Shown here: positions 19,791 to 29,274 of the stretch, piece by piece
Layout: every line of letters starts with the position of its first letter
How positions within the stretch are numbered: the stretch's first letter is position 1
DNA from: Prorocentrum cordatum
Lineage: Eukaryota; Sar; Dinophyceae; Prorocentrales; Prorocentraceae
NCBI GenBank assembly: GCA_963575745.1
Contig: CAUYUJ010006367.1
Location: forward strand, 15,001 to 54,131
Direction: 5' to 3'
Length of the DNA stretch: 39,131 nt
Notes under the pieces: model-generated
What the model was told of the DNA's origin: nothing
The model's database searches: none
What the model saw: the letters and a program-made list of their open reading frames with translations, nothing else
Translations under genes and position numbers: made by a program

Positions 19791-20598
19791 GCATCTACAG
19801 AGGCCGAATCTTCAGAACCCGCCGCCTCAAACCCCCTCGACCCCTCAGCTCCGAGGAGTGTCGGAATACAGGTGTTAAATATCGCGGTCGGTGCGAGGGG
19901 TGATATGTTTAGGATTAGGGGGGTCGTTCAGGGCCGCCGAGAAAATTCAAGAACTTGAGTGGTGACGGATCCTCCAGGGATCTTGCCCCCGGAGGCAGGA
20001 GCCACCGTCACCGTTCTTGTTTCCAGAATGGGTCGATGTTCACCACGTGGTATCATGTTGGATTTGGATGTTTGCCGAAGCTTCCGTGGGAAACGGCACG
20101 AATTTATCGTTTGCCGCTAGTTGTTCCGAAACAGATTATGAGAAGAGGCATGTCTAGACAGGGCTTGCGCCTTCGAGGATCGAAGGAGTTGACATCTCGT
20201 CCTCGGCGGAAGGTGGTGGAAGCAAAACGGCGGTGGTTCCACTTGCGGAAGGCCAGCGGAAGTAACACAGGCCAGGGTTTCCCGAGCGAGACTTCCAATG
20301 TCAGGTCTTCCATCGGTTTGTCAGAATCGACCTTCATCCCCGCAGGCGTGTTCTGTCCGCTGCACAGATTTAATTATCGAGAGGGGAACCGTTGCAAAGG
20401 AATGTCGAATACCTCGTCTGTTATTATAGAGGCCCGTGTGTGTTGGTTTAGAAATGCATGGACGTAGTTAAGGAGATCCTCATATGTGTAAAAGATGGGG
20501 GTGGCAGCTGCAGAACCACGGAATAGTGTATGCTTGTGCGCATTGACAAGGCGGGAACGAGATATCGAATTTCATACGTGAGTGTGTTGTAAGACGCG
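19791..20598. other. No recognisable gene or repeat
   Basis: The interval holds a 170-codon open frame (19,955-20,467, +) with a Ser/Arg-rich sequence and no motif. It has ordinary codon-like composition but no second line of support. No repeat family from the rest of the window was seen here. Confidence 0.35.
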
Positions 20599-21594
20599 AT
20601 GCATGCTCGGAATTTGGATTTGCCGTCCCGCCTCGGGGGCAAAATTAGCCCAACGTTACCAGCATCTCTGAGTGTGCATCTCGCGCGCGCGTGCCCGTGT
20701 GGATCCATTGAAAGCGACTTTTCCAGAACGTCGCCGCATAGCAAAATTCACTTATGCATGCTCCACTTCCGAGGTGTCGGCAATTGGGCAGTAATTCACC
20801 AAAAGAGGTGCGTATGGCCTCAAAACAAAGCGGAGCCCAGTTTTGCCGTGTGTCGTCGCGTCTCGTCGTGCCCCCATGCCGGCCCCAGCTCCGACTTCGA
20901 CTCCAGCGTTGACCCCGAAGGCTACGACCACGACATCACTAACACTAAGCCGTCCGATTTCGGCCCCAGCTCCAACTTCGACAGTGGTGCCGACCCCGAA
21001 GGCCACAATTATGACATCACCAAGTCGTCCAAATTCGGTCTCCACTCCGGTAATCAGCGATCCAACTACGACTCCAACACTAAATTTCAACCCAGTGGTT
21101 ACGGCATCAACGACATCCCCGACTCCAGCAACGACTGCGGGCATGGCGGGTACGACTCCGGATATCACGGCTACAATGGTCCCAGCTCCGACTTCGATCC
21201 CACAGGCTACGACTATGACATTACCAATCCGTCCGACTTCGGTCGCCATTCCGGCGCGGGGACCCAATCGTCTGTCGTTATCTCCAATGTTCGTTTTATC
21301 TCTGGTGCTTCCCGCCCCCACCGTCCGCCCCTACGTCCCCCGAGACTGACCTCGAAGGGCAGACTTGCGATGTTGATAGGCGTCGGCATCTATGTGAAAA
21401 TTTTGTTCGTTAATCCGTCTTCGTGTTCAGGACAAACATTCAGGCCTTCTTACGGCATGGTGAGTGTATCGCCGATTCGGGCAATCGAGCCGAATACAAA
21501 ACCGAAGCGCGAACCGGCGATGGCGACGATGGCATTGGTGCGAACGATTTGGGTGACGACGACGATACCGATACATTCCAATATGTATCTTTGA
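20599..21594 (+). CDS. Open frame with Gly/Tyr/Asp/Ser-rich repeats, function unknown
   Basis: A 331-codon frame stays open across an internally repetitive stretch. From about residue 95 it reads GPSSDFD...GYDHDITNTKPSDF, GPSSNFD...GHNYDITKSSKF, then SNYDS...FQPSGYGINDIPD and GPSSDFDPTGYDYDITNPSDF. The unit is near 75-80 bp. A diverged piece further on (about 21,640-21,785) reads SNFDSGIQFQPGGYGINDIP, so the sequence was amplified in both places with this frame readable. Against a real gene, the other two frames are also open over long parts, the flanks of the frame are unremarkable, and the complement gives a Val/Gly-rich frame. No signal peptide or known domain is visible. It may be a noncoding minisatellite. 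Confidence 0.3.
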   Translation: MHARNLDLPSRLGGKISPTLPASLSVHLARACPCGSIESDFSRTSPHSKIHLCMLHFRGVGNWAVIHQKRCVWPQNKAEPSFAVCRRVSSCPHAGPSSDFDSSVDPEGYDHDITNTKPSDFGPSSNFDSGADPEGHNYDITKSSKFGLHSGNQRSNYDSNTKFQPSGYGINDIPDSSNDCGHGGYDSGYHGYNGPSSDFDPTGYDYDITNPSDFGRHSGAGTQSSVVISNVRFISGASRPHRPPLRPPRLTSKGRLAMLIGVGIYVKILFVNPSSCSGQTFRPSYGMVSVSPIRAIEPNTKPKREPAMATMALVRTIWVTTTIPIHSNMYL

Positions 21595-21599
21595 TTGCG

Positions 21600-21880
21600 C
21601 CGACCCCGATTCTCGTTCCAGATCCCTTTCCAACTCCGACGCAGAAGGCAATCAGGAATCAAACTTCGACTCTGGCATTCAGTTCCAGCCCGGTGGCTAC
21701 GGCATCAACGACATCCCCGATTCCGCCATTAAATGCGGGTACGGCGGCGCTTACCAACCCGACTTCGGTATTTATCCCGGTAACTAGGAGACCAACTACG
21801 GTTCGGGCTACGACTCCGGATACTACGGTACGAATTCGATGCTCCGTCCAACTACGGTATTTGTTCCGGAGGCATTTTCT
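21600..21880 (+). repeat. Second, decayed block of the Gly/Tyr/Asp-type repeat
   Basis: Shares with 21,050-21,180 a stretch encoding FQP-GGYGINDIPDS and GYDSGYYG-like segments, ending in TAG at 21,786-21,788 in that frame. It lies just before the LINE. Confidence 0.5.
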
Positions 21881-22069
21881 GACCGTTTGGCTACGCCACT
21901 GGTTATTTCGCCGCCGCCGCCGCCGTTACGACAATATTATCGTTCAAGCTGGAAGGTCGACCATACAACTGCCGTGCGATACGACACCATTGCCGTTTCG
22001 ACACCGTCGCCACGATTAGGATACCAAAACAAAATCAATTGGGAATTGTGTTTTGTAATGGTTTGGATG

Positions 22070-22909
22070 TGGATGCAGCAACGGGCCTACGTGGTAACTT
22101 ACGTGAACCCATCTGCATTGTCAGGAGCATGGTGGCGCCCAATACCGGTCGTAAAAATCGCAATAACACTCTTATGGGACAAGACATACACCACCGCAAA
22201 TACGGCATCACATAATATCATGATAGCAATGTCATTTCCAGTTAAGCGTTTATTGCCTTATCGATGCGCACCATATTCAGGAATACGTATTGGAGAAGCC
22301 AAACATCCAGGACCACCTCCTGATTTACGTGGAGCGCGACAACGGGCTTGGGACGCCCTGGGAACGTTAGGCTTTCGTATTGGGCAACCGCACCAAAGTG
22401 GAGCCAGTGAGTTGATACACTCCATCTTGGCTGGTCCGCCTCCAGATGTGGCCCCACAAGTGCGCAGAACCTCAATTCTGGCGGCTACCATCCCGCTTGT
22501 TTCCACGTCACCTGGCACGGGCAGTGCAGCACACCCCCATCGGACGGCAGCAGAACAAGATGGAGTTGGCGAAGACGATGTGGAAGATGAGCCTATGTCA
22601 TCAGGCAGGTCGGAAAACGGACCATCTCCAATACGACGTCCTGCACTACCCTTGCCGGGGGAAATCTTGGGCATGCGGCCCCACCGCCGGAGCCTGAAGA
22701 ATTCCAACCTTCGAGGGAAATTGCTTGGGCCGTATCGTCAATCCTTCGGCCTGTTGGGAGCATCCCTAGGCAAGCATCAAATGGACGAGGTTCTGGATGC
22801 AGTTCAGGAGCACCAATGGTCAGCATATAATGTCCCAGTGGCGTGGGCTGCAGCAGGGAATGAAGACGACCCGCCTTTGCTCCATTTGTTATCCCATTTC
22901 CTCGACTAG
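22070..22909 (+). pseudogene. LINE N-terminal region with GEAKHPGP motif
   Basis: The frame 21,839-22,909 (356 codons) is coding-like from about 22,070. It carries RIGEAKHPGP at 22,286-22,315, followed by PPPDLRGARQRAWDALGTLG, an acidic linker (EQDGVGEDDVEDEP) and a C-terminal part ending NEDDPPLLHLLSHFLD at a TAG (22,907-22,909). From memory, GEA-x-x-PGP is a frequent N-terminal signature of dinoflagellate LINE-like predicted proteins; its role is unknown to me. No endonuclease motif is visible. The following segment resumes about 25 bp later in the same frame. Confidence 0.65.
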
Positions 22910-22936
22910 TGTTCTCGCACTCCTTTAGAACATGTT

Positions 22937-23284
22937 GTGGCCCCATTTTCAGCGGAACTCCGGACTGGATTTCGAGCCTTGCGAGGGTCATTTCGGTCTT
23001 TCGGCATTGCCGGTCCCGCAGACTTGGAGCCTTGGTTACACAACGAAGGTTACGACGAACCATCTTTGCAAGGATTCTTCGTGGAAGAAGCCCAGGAACA
23101 CATGATTGGAAGAGATGTTGGATGGTCTGCCGACTGCACACACTTGGACTACATATGCCACGATTACGATGTACATCCACACAACACCACGGCTGCGCAA
23201 ATTTCTATCGGCATCAGAGGTGCGATTGCCAGCAGGACCAACGAGTTTTCAGTAAGATCCAACTGTCAATGGGGCTCTTCTTAA
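22937..23284 (+). pseudogene. LINE linker segment
   Basis: The frame reads FSAELRTGFRALRGSFRSFG, then LEPWLHNEGYDEPSLQGFFV and ends QWGSS at TAA 23,282-23,284. It is in frame with the preceding segment, from which a stop and short gap separate it. No domain is recognised. Its position between the N-terminal motif and the RT extension supports membership in the LINE. Confidence 0.5.
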
Positions 23285-23296
23285 TCGTGCGCCACC

Positions 23297-24110
23297 GGCC
23301 AACGTCGAGGTCCCAGGGATTGCACGAGTACCCGACGCATGGCGTCACCTGGGAGCCATCGTCCCGAACCTTGAAGTACAACGACGAACGCGAACAATGA
23401 AGAGTGTGCCCAAATGCATCCGGGGACCATTACTTCGCACTCTCACACACTGCATGGTGGTCATTGAATCGGGCTACCGCAGCGGTGGCGCGGCGTACCA
23501 CACAACAACTGAATACAGGGACACATGGTTACTATTCTTATGTTTGCCACGCTTCCTCCAACATCATACCCAACATGCGGGGTGCAGCTGGCGAAGGAGA
23601 AATGCAATCGAGAATACAACGCTTTGACAATGGAGAATGGGACAAACTACTAGACAATTCTCAAGAATGGACGACAGACGCACTCCCAGGCGGGGAGATA
23701 CTGAGGGAACCCGGCAGAAGCGGGCCATGAAATTGGCAGTTGATGGTGAACTCAGCCACGCAGCACGCATTCTTCATTCTAACGGCACAGCCGAAGGATC
23801 TCAACGCACAGTGGACGAACTATGTAATCCACGACTCCGACCTGAAAACCTTTTCGAAGCCCTACCTGCAGCTGTACCCAAATACCGCTTGGAAGAAGGA
23901 CTAGAACTTGGGAAAAACTTGTTTGCTGAAGTACTGCGCAAAACTCGGCGGGGATTCAGCGCAGGCATGTTTGGAAGCAGATTCGAGTTTTACAAGGTGT
24001 GTTTGGACGATGAACGAGCTTTCGATGCCTTATTCGACGTCGCCCAACGCCCGGTGCAAGCGGAAGTCCCCAACGATATTATTAAGATGATGCGAATGTC
24101 TGTTTGCCCT
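23297..24110 (+). pseudogene. LINE RT N-terminal extension and fingers
   Basis: About 23,297-23,620 gives VPGIARVPDAWRHLGAIVPN and KSVPKCIRGPLLRTLTHCMV, then RDTWLLFLCLPRFL. The match moves frame to GEGEMQSRIQRFDNGEWDKL (about 23,590-23,650) and again to QKRAMKLAVDGELSHAARIL, DELCNPRLRPENLFEALPAA and VPNDIIKMMRMSV (about 23,710-24,110). This run (RSVP-x-hhRG, LLPR, RF..G.W..LL, LV..GE.S.AR, L.DP..RP) is the extension I recall preceding the RT of dinoflagellate LINEs. Three frames are needed, so at least two frameshifts exist. Confidence 0.65.
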
Positions 24111-24624
24111 AACAGCCGCGAAGAAAGACAGCGACAAAATCCGGGGCATTTCATCTGGAGATACGTTCTGGCGACTTGTCGCTAAGATGTTGGCCCGCCA
24201 ATTTCAAGACGATGTTCGTGCAGCTGCGTTCCCCTACAATTTTGGTCTGTGTAACCGCAGTGGAACAGATGCGGCGGTGCATCTACTGCAGTACATCATG
24301 GACGCGGACTCCACAAAGACGACTATCAGCGTAGACGGGGCGGGGGCTTTCGACCGCGCGTCTCGAGCCCGCGTGTTCGAACAGCTGTTGGCCAACCCAC
24401 GGCTATCTAAGCGAATGCCTTTCGCGCGGCATTGGCATGGCGCGCAGTCCAAGGTTTCTTGGGAAGACGACGCTAACGCGACCCGTGCGATCCGCCAAGG
24501 AAAAGGCGGAGAACAAGGAGATGCTGTGATGCTTGTATTGTCTTGTTTGGCCTTCCACTCCGCCTTGCAGGAATTGGACGCTGGATTCCCAGATGGGGCA
24601 AAATTGTCGGCATATCTGGACAAT
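24105..24624 (+). pseudogene. LINE reverse transcriptase core, catalytic motif altered
   Basis: The frame begins with DKIRGISSGDTFWRLVAKML (24,133 on), the R-G-I-x-x-G-D-x-x-R/W-R-L-V element of LINE RTs. It continues with FGLCNRSGTDAAVHLLQYIM, then motif A ISVDGAGAFD (Asp at 24,334 and 24,352), PFARHWHGAQSKVSWEDD, motif B RQGKGGEQGDAVM (about 24,490-24,525) and motif C YLDN (24,613-24,624) where active enzymes have YxDD. RT would copy the LINE RNA at a nicked target. The second catalytic Asp of motif C is Asn (AAT), one base from GAT, and the reading is then lost in a TA repeat. Confidence 0.88.
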
Positions 24625-24625
24625 C

Positions 24626-24657
<32 letters not shown>

Positions 24658-24678
24658 TATATATATATATGTATACAT
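24625..24678. repeat. TA/TG microsatellite inside the LINE RT
   Basis: About 54 bp of TA repeats with two TGTACACA/TGTATACA interruptions begin one codon after YLDN. Sequence homologous to the RT resumes at about 24,683 (CDLGQAARILARARKVL) in another frame. The repeat replaces the few residues that normally follow motif C. Confidence 0.95.
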
Positions 24679-24679
24679 A

Positions 24680-25068
24680 GTCTGTGACTTGGGCCAAGCA
24701 GCACGGATCTTAGCTCGCGCGCGGAAGGTCTTACGAGATATTTGCAAGTTTGATATTAATATTGTTAAGCTTGTTGGGTGGGGCAAAGCAATTGCGCCGT
24801 GCCCTGCGGGTCCGATAGAATTTGGAACGCGTTTCTGGAGAACCGAGAAAAAAAAAACATACGAGCGGGAAATGCGCATTTGGGGGCGCCGGCGGGGTGC
24901 GATGCATATGCATTTCAATGTTGCGCTGACCTGTTGGCGAAGAAGGCGAAGCTGACACGAGCTATCTCTACGCTCCCTTCTTTGCATATTGGATGGCTAT
25001 TGTTATACTTCTGCGCAGTACCAAGGCTAAACCACTTGCTCCGCGCGACCTCCCCTGATAAGATATGA
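24680..25068 (+). pseudogene. LINE RT thumb and following region
   Basis: One frame reads DLGQAARILARARKVLRDIC and PCPAGPIEFGTRFW. After an A9-10 run near 24,849 the match moves to NAHLGAPAGCDAY and LPSLHIGWLLLYFCAVPRLN, then HLLRATSP, ending at TGA 25,066-25,068. The LP-x-LQ-x-AWLLL-x-FCA-x-PR-x-NHLLR pattern is typical of this LINE family as I know it. The shift coincides with the A run. Confidence 0.7.
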
Positions 25069-25084
25069 CTGAGCACGGCGACTC

Positions 25085-25891
25085 TTGATGGCTATGCGTT
25101 GGAAGTTTTCTGATATCTGTTCGGGTGGGCCTCTGAAGCACCTTGGAATGCCGACCTGCACGGAGTGGCACGCGCGACATGGGAATCACAAGCACGGCTC
25201 TTTCTGCGATTCGGCGGCGCCGGCATACGGCATTCAGGACGTACGTCCAGAGCGGCCTACTGGGCAAGTTGGGCGGGTTGCCAGAGATAGTTTTTTTCGA
25301 AATTCGCATTACGCACAACGTGCCCGCGCGGATCTTCGCGCAGCTGAAGCATTACAGCCACACGACATTCGGATTGGGCCAGAATGCATGACAGTTGCGG
25401 GGCTGGCTGGAAAACGGTGGGTTGAACAAGGATGGCGAGACCGACCACTCTGGGACGACTTAGCGGCAGGGGTTCGGCCTCCGCCCCCACCATCAGGACA
25501 ATTCTCAATAGAGGAATGGCAACATGGACGGGAGTACCACTCGTCCGACGCAGTGGAGCGTAAATCACGCGAAGATATCACGGTAGTTTTGGGTGGTGGT
25601 CCGGGGGCCCGCCGAAATGCAGCCACTGTCGGCAATGCACGTTTGCGCTCCTGTACAGGGCCGTTTTCGGCAGCATGGTTCACGGTGCCCCCGACTTCCG
25701 CCGAGCTGTGCGTCAGCAATAGCGAACTCCAACGCGCGATGCGTCGGCGGTTTGGGCTGGCTCTCTCCTACCGTATCAACGACAAACGGGAGTCCTACCG
25801 TATCAACGACAAACGGGAGACAAGATGGCAGACGCGACGCACCTCAGTACTAAAGTCGTCACAGTCTCCGCCCGGGCCGGGTGGTGGGTGA
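25085..25891 (+). pseudogene. LINE C-terminal region, truncated
   Basis: A 268-codon open frame begins FSDICSGGPLKHLGMP and includes AARRNAATVGN-like sequence, then CTGPFSAAWFTVPPTSAELC and FGLALSYRIND. The segment 'SGPGA-x-A-x-hT-x-x-PTS...FQ-x-x-LRRRL-x-LPL' is the C-terminal signature I recall from dinoflagellate LINEs, usually followed by a CCHC-like zinc site. Here the zinc site is absent. The frame instead runs into a 27-bp duplication and stops at TGA 25,889-25,891. The element seems cut at this point by later rearrangement. Confidence 0.65.
25766..25819 (+). repeat. Perfect 27-bp tandem duplication
   Basis: Two exact adjacent copies (25,766-25,792 and 25,793-25,819), each encoding SYRINDKRE in frame, lie at the point where LINE homology ends. 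Confidence 0.95.
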
Positions 25892-25899
25892 TGCAGCGT

Positions 25900-26110
25900 C
25901 TGCCTGTCAAATTCCCAGGGCCGTGGCCGCAGTGCTACTATCAAAACATTCGGCGGAACCGACTTCGGATGAAAACCGAAAAATGTAGTTTCGAGTTCTT
26001 AAGCTGACGCTGGAGAAAGCTTTCCCCTTGAATCACGAGCAGCGCCACTCGCGCAAAGAGCTCTACGAGGCTGGCGGCAACCCGGTTGACCGTTCATCGC
26101 CGGCTCCCAT
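25900..26110 (+). repeat. Fragment of the AT-rich/hairpin module family
   Basis: The sequence from TACTATCAAAACATTCGGCGG to ATGAAAACCGAAA matches the reverse complement of 33,350-33,395. Next comes GAGCTCTACGAGG and the hairpin-related GGTTGACCGTTCATCGCCGG. It marks the switch from LINE to the module mosaic. Confidence 0.75.
26071..26103 (+). repeat. Hairpin module H, degraded copy
   Basis: Positions 26,071-26,080 and 26,094-26,103 face each other across a 13-nt loop containing GGTTGAC. Eight of ten positions can pair, two of them as wobbles, and two are mismatched. It is followed downstream by nothing like its usual partner module. Confidence 0.6.
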
Positions 26111-26389
26111 CTCGAAGCAGCTAGTGCCGAGATAATCGTTGCGAGCATTTTCCAATTCTCCGAAAGCCCCCTGTTGGGCTTGACGGTTGTTCGAAACGAT
26201 GCCCGCAGGTGCGCGTGCGCTGGCGCACTCCAACCCACGCAGCGCTGCGATTCCCGCCGGGCGTTGCAGAGGGTTCCGGGGCCATTTCAGACGCCTCTCA
26301 GCGCGCCTGCACACCGGCGGGCACGAGTGGAAGCATCGCTGCAGCCTTTCCAGGCCGAGTCCGAGGGGCCCCCAAGCGCCCCCAAGACA

Positions 26390-26413
26390 GCTCTCTCTCT
26401 CTCTCTCTCTCTC
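26390..26413. repeat. CT microsatellite
   Basis: About eleven CT dinucleotides in a row, giving Leu-Ser repeats in overlapping frames. Confidence 0.9.
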
Positions 26414-26639
26414 CAGAATCCCCACGCAAGCGTGAAAGCGTGCGCCCCACGTGGAGCAGCACGACATCGATGAGCGAGAGGAATTCCGGCACGGGGCGGG
26501 GCGAGCACCTCGCAGAACTCTTCGGTATCGATTAGCTAGAGGAATTCTGGCACAGGAAGGAGCTCCTCGGCCCCGGCCCGGAAGCTGGTTTTTTCCCAGA
26601 TAGCTGCATACCCCAGAAGGGTTCAAGAGAAGAAGCAAG

Positions 26640-26880
26640 GAGGTGGTGAGTGAGGGCCCAACTCCCGAGCTCGTGGGTCCAGAATCGCCGCAGGACCTTG
26701 CTTGAGCTTCCAGCGTGTCCGGGGGCGTGGCTTCCTAGCGTTTCCCACTACGCGTGGCTCCAGGGTGCGCGAAGCGTTCCTGCAGAGCCACGCAAGGGCC
26801 GTGTGCATGCTCCCCGAAGCGCCGTTTCCAGGCTGTCCGAAGCATCGTTTTCCCAGGCTCGCAGGGTCCCGGATAGCTCC
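26640..26880 (+). repeat. Subtype B repeat unit
   Basis: Carries GTGGCTTCCTAGCGTTTCCC and ACGCGTGGCTCCAGGGTGCG. These sequences recur at 36,725-36,770, 37,205-37,230, 38,690-38,715 and 39,050-39,095. It is related to the ~300-bp satellite through a shared GGTCCA and CCGCAG segment. Confidence 0.75.
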
Positions 26881-26979
26881 GTGTGAGCTGAGAAAAGGTT
26901 TCAGAGAATGCCTGGGCCGGCCGCAACCGCTTGCTGGTCAATGATTCTCGCAGCGAGTCGCCGGATTTTGCAGCGCGAG

Positions 26980-27240
26980 CGCTTCGCAGCACGTCAAGCG
27001 CGCTTCGCAGCGCTTCCCGCGCGCGTCGAAGTCTGTCAGGAAGCGCTTCACCGGCGCTTCTTTGCGCGCAAGGCAAGCTTCGAGGCGCCGCTGGAAACTT
27101 TTCACGCGCGTTTCGCAGCGCTTCACGCACGCCGCATGGCGTCGCTTCACGCGTGCGCCACAGCTGTCCACGCACGCGTTGGGCGCTGCTGCGCACGCTC
27201 ACATACGCACGTTGGTCCCTTGCGCGCACGCTCACCTGTT
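26980..27240 (+). repeat. Degenerate CGCTTC/GCGCG-rich block
   Basis: Loose repeats of CGCTTCGCAGCG, CACGCGTGCG and TTTGCGCGC about 20-30 bp apart. Several short inverted repeats are present. No gene is supported. Confidence 0.5.
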
Positions 27241-28562
27241 TGTACCTCGTAGAGCTCTTCAGCATCGACGAGCTAGAAGAATTCCCGGATAGCTCCTAAG
27301 AGAGCTGAGGGCTTCAGAGAAGAAGCCGGAGGTGGGTGGCGAGGGGGACACGCCCATCTTCGCCGGTCCACGATCCCCGGAGGGGCTTGTAAAACTTCGC
27401 AGCGTGTCCGGGAGCGCTTCTGGCACGCGTCCACGCGTGCCAGCTCGCGCGCAGGCACGCGCGGAAGCGTCGCTGGCAGCGCTTGAGGAAAACTCCCCAG
27501 AGCTCTTCAGGAAAGCTTTTTAGAGTATTCTGGGGGCGCTTCAGGCTCGCGTGCGCGCGTGCCTGCACGTGTGCAGGCACGCGTGGACGCGTGCCTGGCA
27601 GCGCCATCCAGCTTTGGACGCTACAAAGTAACTTGTAGAGCTTCCTTGAGCTAGTTGCCGGAAGCTTAAAGTAACTCGTAGAGCTTCCCGCGGCTAGTTG
27701 CTGGAAGCTTAAGAGCAATTCCCCGAGAGCTCTCTGAGAGCTATAGGGCTTAAGATATAGAAGCCGGACGGTGGTGGTGGCTGCCAGCAGCCCATCTTCG
27801 CCGGTCCAGAATCCCCGCAATAGCCTGTTTGAACTGGCAGCCCGTCCAGGAGCGCCTCCGGCACGCGTCCACGCGTGCCTGCACCCGTGCAGGCACGCGT
27901 GGAAGCGTGCTTGGCAGCGCTTCAGAAACGCCTCAGGAGAGTGTCCCAGAGCTCGTCAGGAAAGGTTTCCTGGGTTGCCTCTTTTCCTGAGCCGCTCTCT
28001 GAGATCTATAGGGTTTACAAGTAGAAACCGGACGGTGGTGGTGCCCGCCAGCAGCCCATCTTCGTCGGTCCAGCACCCCCGCAGGGGCCTGTTTGTCCCG
28101 GCAGCGGGTCCCGGGGCGCTTCTTGCACGCGTCCACGCGTGCCTGCGCGCGTGCAGGCACGCGTGGAAGCGCGCCTGGCAGCGCATGAAGAGGGCTTCAA
28201 GAGAGCTTCCCAGCGCCCGCCAGGAAAGCTCTCCAGAGTACCTCTTAAAGCTTTTCGGCATCGATGAGCTACAGGAATTCCGGCGCGGGGTGCAGCTAGT
28301 ACCTCGTTGAGATCTTGGCACCTCGTAGAGCTCTTCGCCACACCTCGTGGAGCTCTTCGTTATCGATGAGCTAGAGAAATTTTCCGGAGAGCACTCTGAG
28401 AACTATAGGGTTTAGGATAAGAAGCCGGACGGTGGTGGTGCCTGCCAGCAGCGACGGTGGTGGTGCCTGCCAGCAGCCCATCTCCGCCGGTCCACGACCC
28501 CCGCAGCGCTTCGCCCGTCCCGGCAGGGTAGAGGTCTTCGGCAAGATGAGCTTAGAGGAATA

Positions 28563-28650
28563 CCCTCGTAGAGCTTTTCGGCATCGATGAGCTAGAGGAA
28601 TTCCAGCGCGGGGTGGAGCTAGTTGGCCCACCCGGCCCGGGCGGACAAAG
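28563..28650 (+). repeat. ~60-bp module C (one of about 15 copies)
   Basis: The unit reads CTCGTAGAGCTCTTCGGCAT, CGATGAGCTAGAGGAATTCC, GGCGCGGGGTGGAGCTAGT. Other + copies begin near 26,511, 28,242, 28,304, 29,634, 32,942, 33,880, 33,937, 34,050, 34,088, 34,975 and 35,984. Inverted copies lie near 33,540-33,602 and 38,625-38,690. It contains ATCGAT and GAATTC dyads and often follows AGT. Confidence 0.9.
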
Positions 28651-28969
28651 TTCCGGGGGAGCTCTCTGAGAGCTAGAGGGCTTAAGATTAGAAGCCCGAC
28701 GGTGGTGGTGCCCGCCAGCAGCCCATCTTCGCCGGTCCAGGATCCTCGCAGCAACTCGCCTGAGGTCGCAGCCCGTCCGGGAGAGCTTCCGGCAAGCGTC
28801 CACGCCTGCAGGCAGGCACGCGTGGAAGCGTTCCTGACAGCGCTTCAGAGGCGCTGCAGGGGAGCCCCCCAGAGCTCCAGAAGCGCTTCACGGGAGCGTC
28901 GGAGGGCTCGCCAGGAAAGCTTTCTGGCGTGTGTTCTCTTTGCTCTCTGGGTTTTGGACGCTACCAAGT

Positions 28970-29241
28970 GATAACTTTTGGTCAGTTTTGCTAAGATTTG
29001 AGAGATATTTGACCATTTATTTTGAGAAAGCAGATTTTTTGCGCTAAGCATACGCATATAAACTTTATTCTGAGAGCAGCTCAGCTCCCCTGAAGCATTG
29101 TATTATGAGTTGTCTTCCGGGAACCAAGCTGCTATGAATATAGAAAAATCGGAAAAAATGAAGATTTTAAGAAAATCTCCATTTTATTACTCTACTTCGG
29201 TCCTGAGCTCTCTTACTCGCGCAAAGAGGTCTACGAGGTTA
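28970..29241 (+). repeat. AT-rich module F, copy 1
   Basis: Sharply AT-rich compared with its surroundings: GATATTTGACCATTTATTTT, GAGAAAGCAGATTTTTTGCG, GCATATAAACTTTATTC and GAAAATCTCCATTTTATTAC. Related copies are 33,030-33,275 (+), and 33,437-33,520 and 37,330-37,500 (inverted or partial). It ends at GTCTACGAGG next to a hairpin module. No promoter function is shown; GCATATAAACT is kept in three copies. Confidence 0.8.
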
Positions 29242-29274
29242 CCGGCGGTGACCAGGTTGACGGTTCACCGCCGG
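29242..29274 (+). repeat. Hairpin module H
   Basis: A perfect 10-bp stem (CCGGCGGTGA with TCACCGCCGG) closes a 13-nt loop containing AGGTTGACGGT. It follows the AT-rich module. Confidence 0.85.

Larger units (their letters stand above)
22030..25891 (+). mobile_element. Non-LTR retrotransposon (LINE) relic
   Basis: Five coding-like segments in shifting frames follow the order of a dinoflagellate-type LINE ORF: an N-terminal region with RIGEAKHPGP, a linker, an RT N-terminal extension, the RT core and a C-terminal region. No 5' end, poly(A) tail or target duplication could be fixed. The right end is lost where a repeat module begins near 25,900. The body is less GC-rich than the gypsy element, suggesting a different age or origin. 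Frameshifts, an altered catalytic motif and a microsatellite make this copy inactive. Confidence 0.85.

Noticed and set aside
20752-21321. Minus-strand Val/Gly-rich 189-codon frame resembling a membrane protein
   Set aside because: It is the complement of the repetitive stretch, and its hydrophobicity is a by-product of GAC/TTC-rich repeats.
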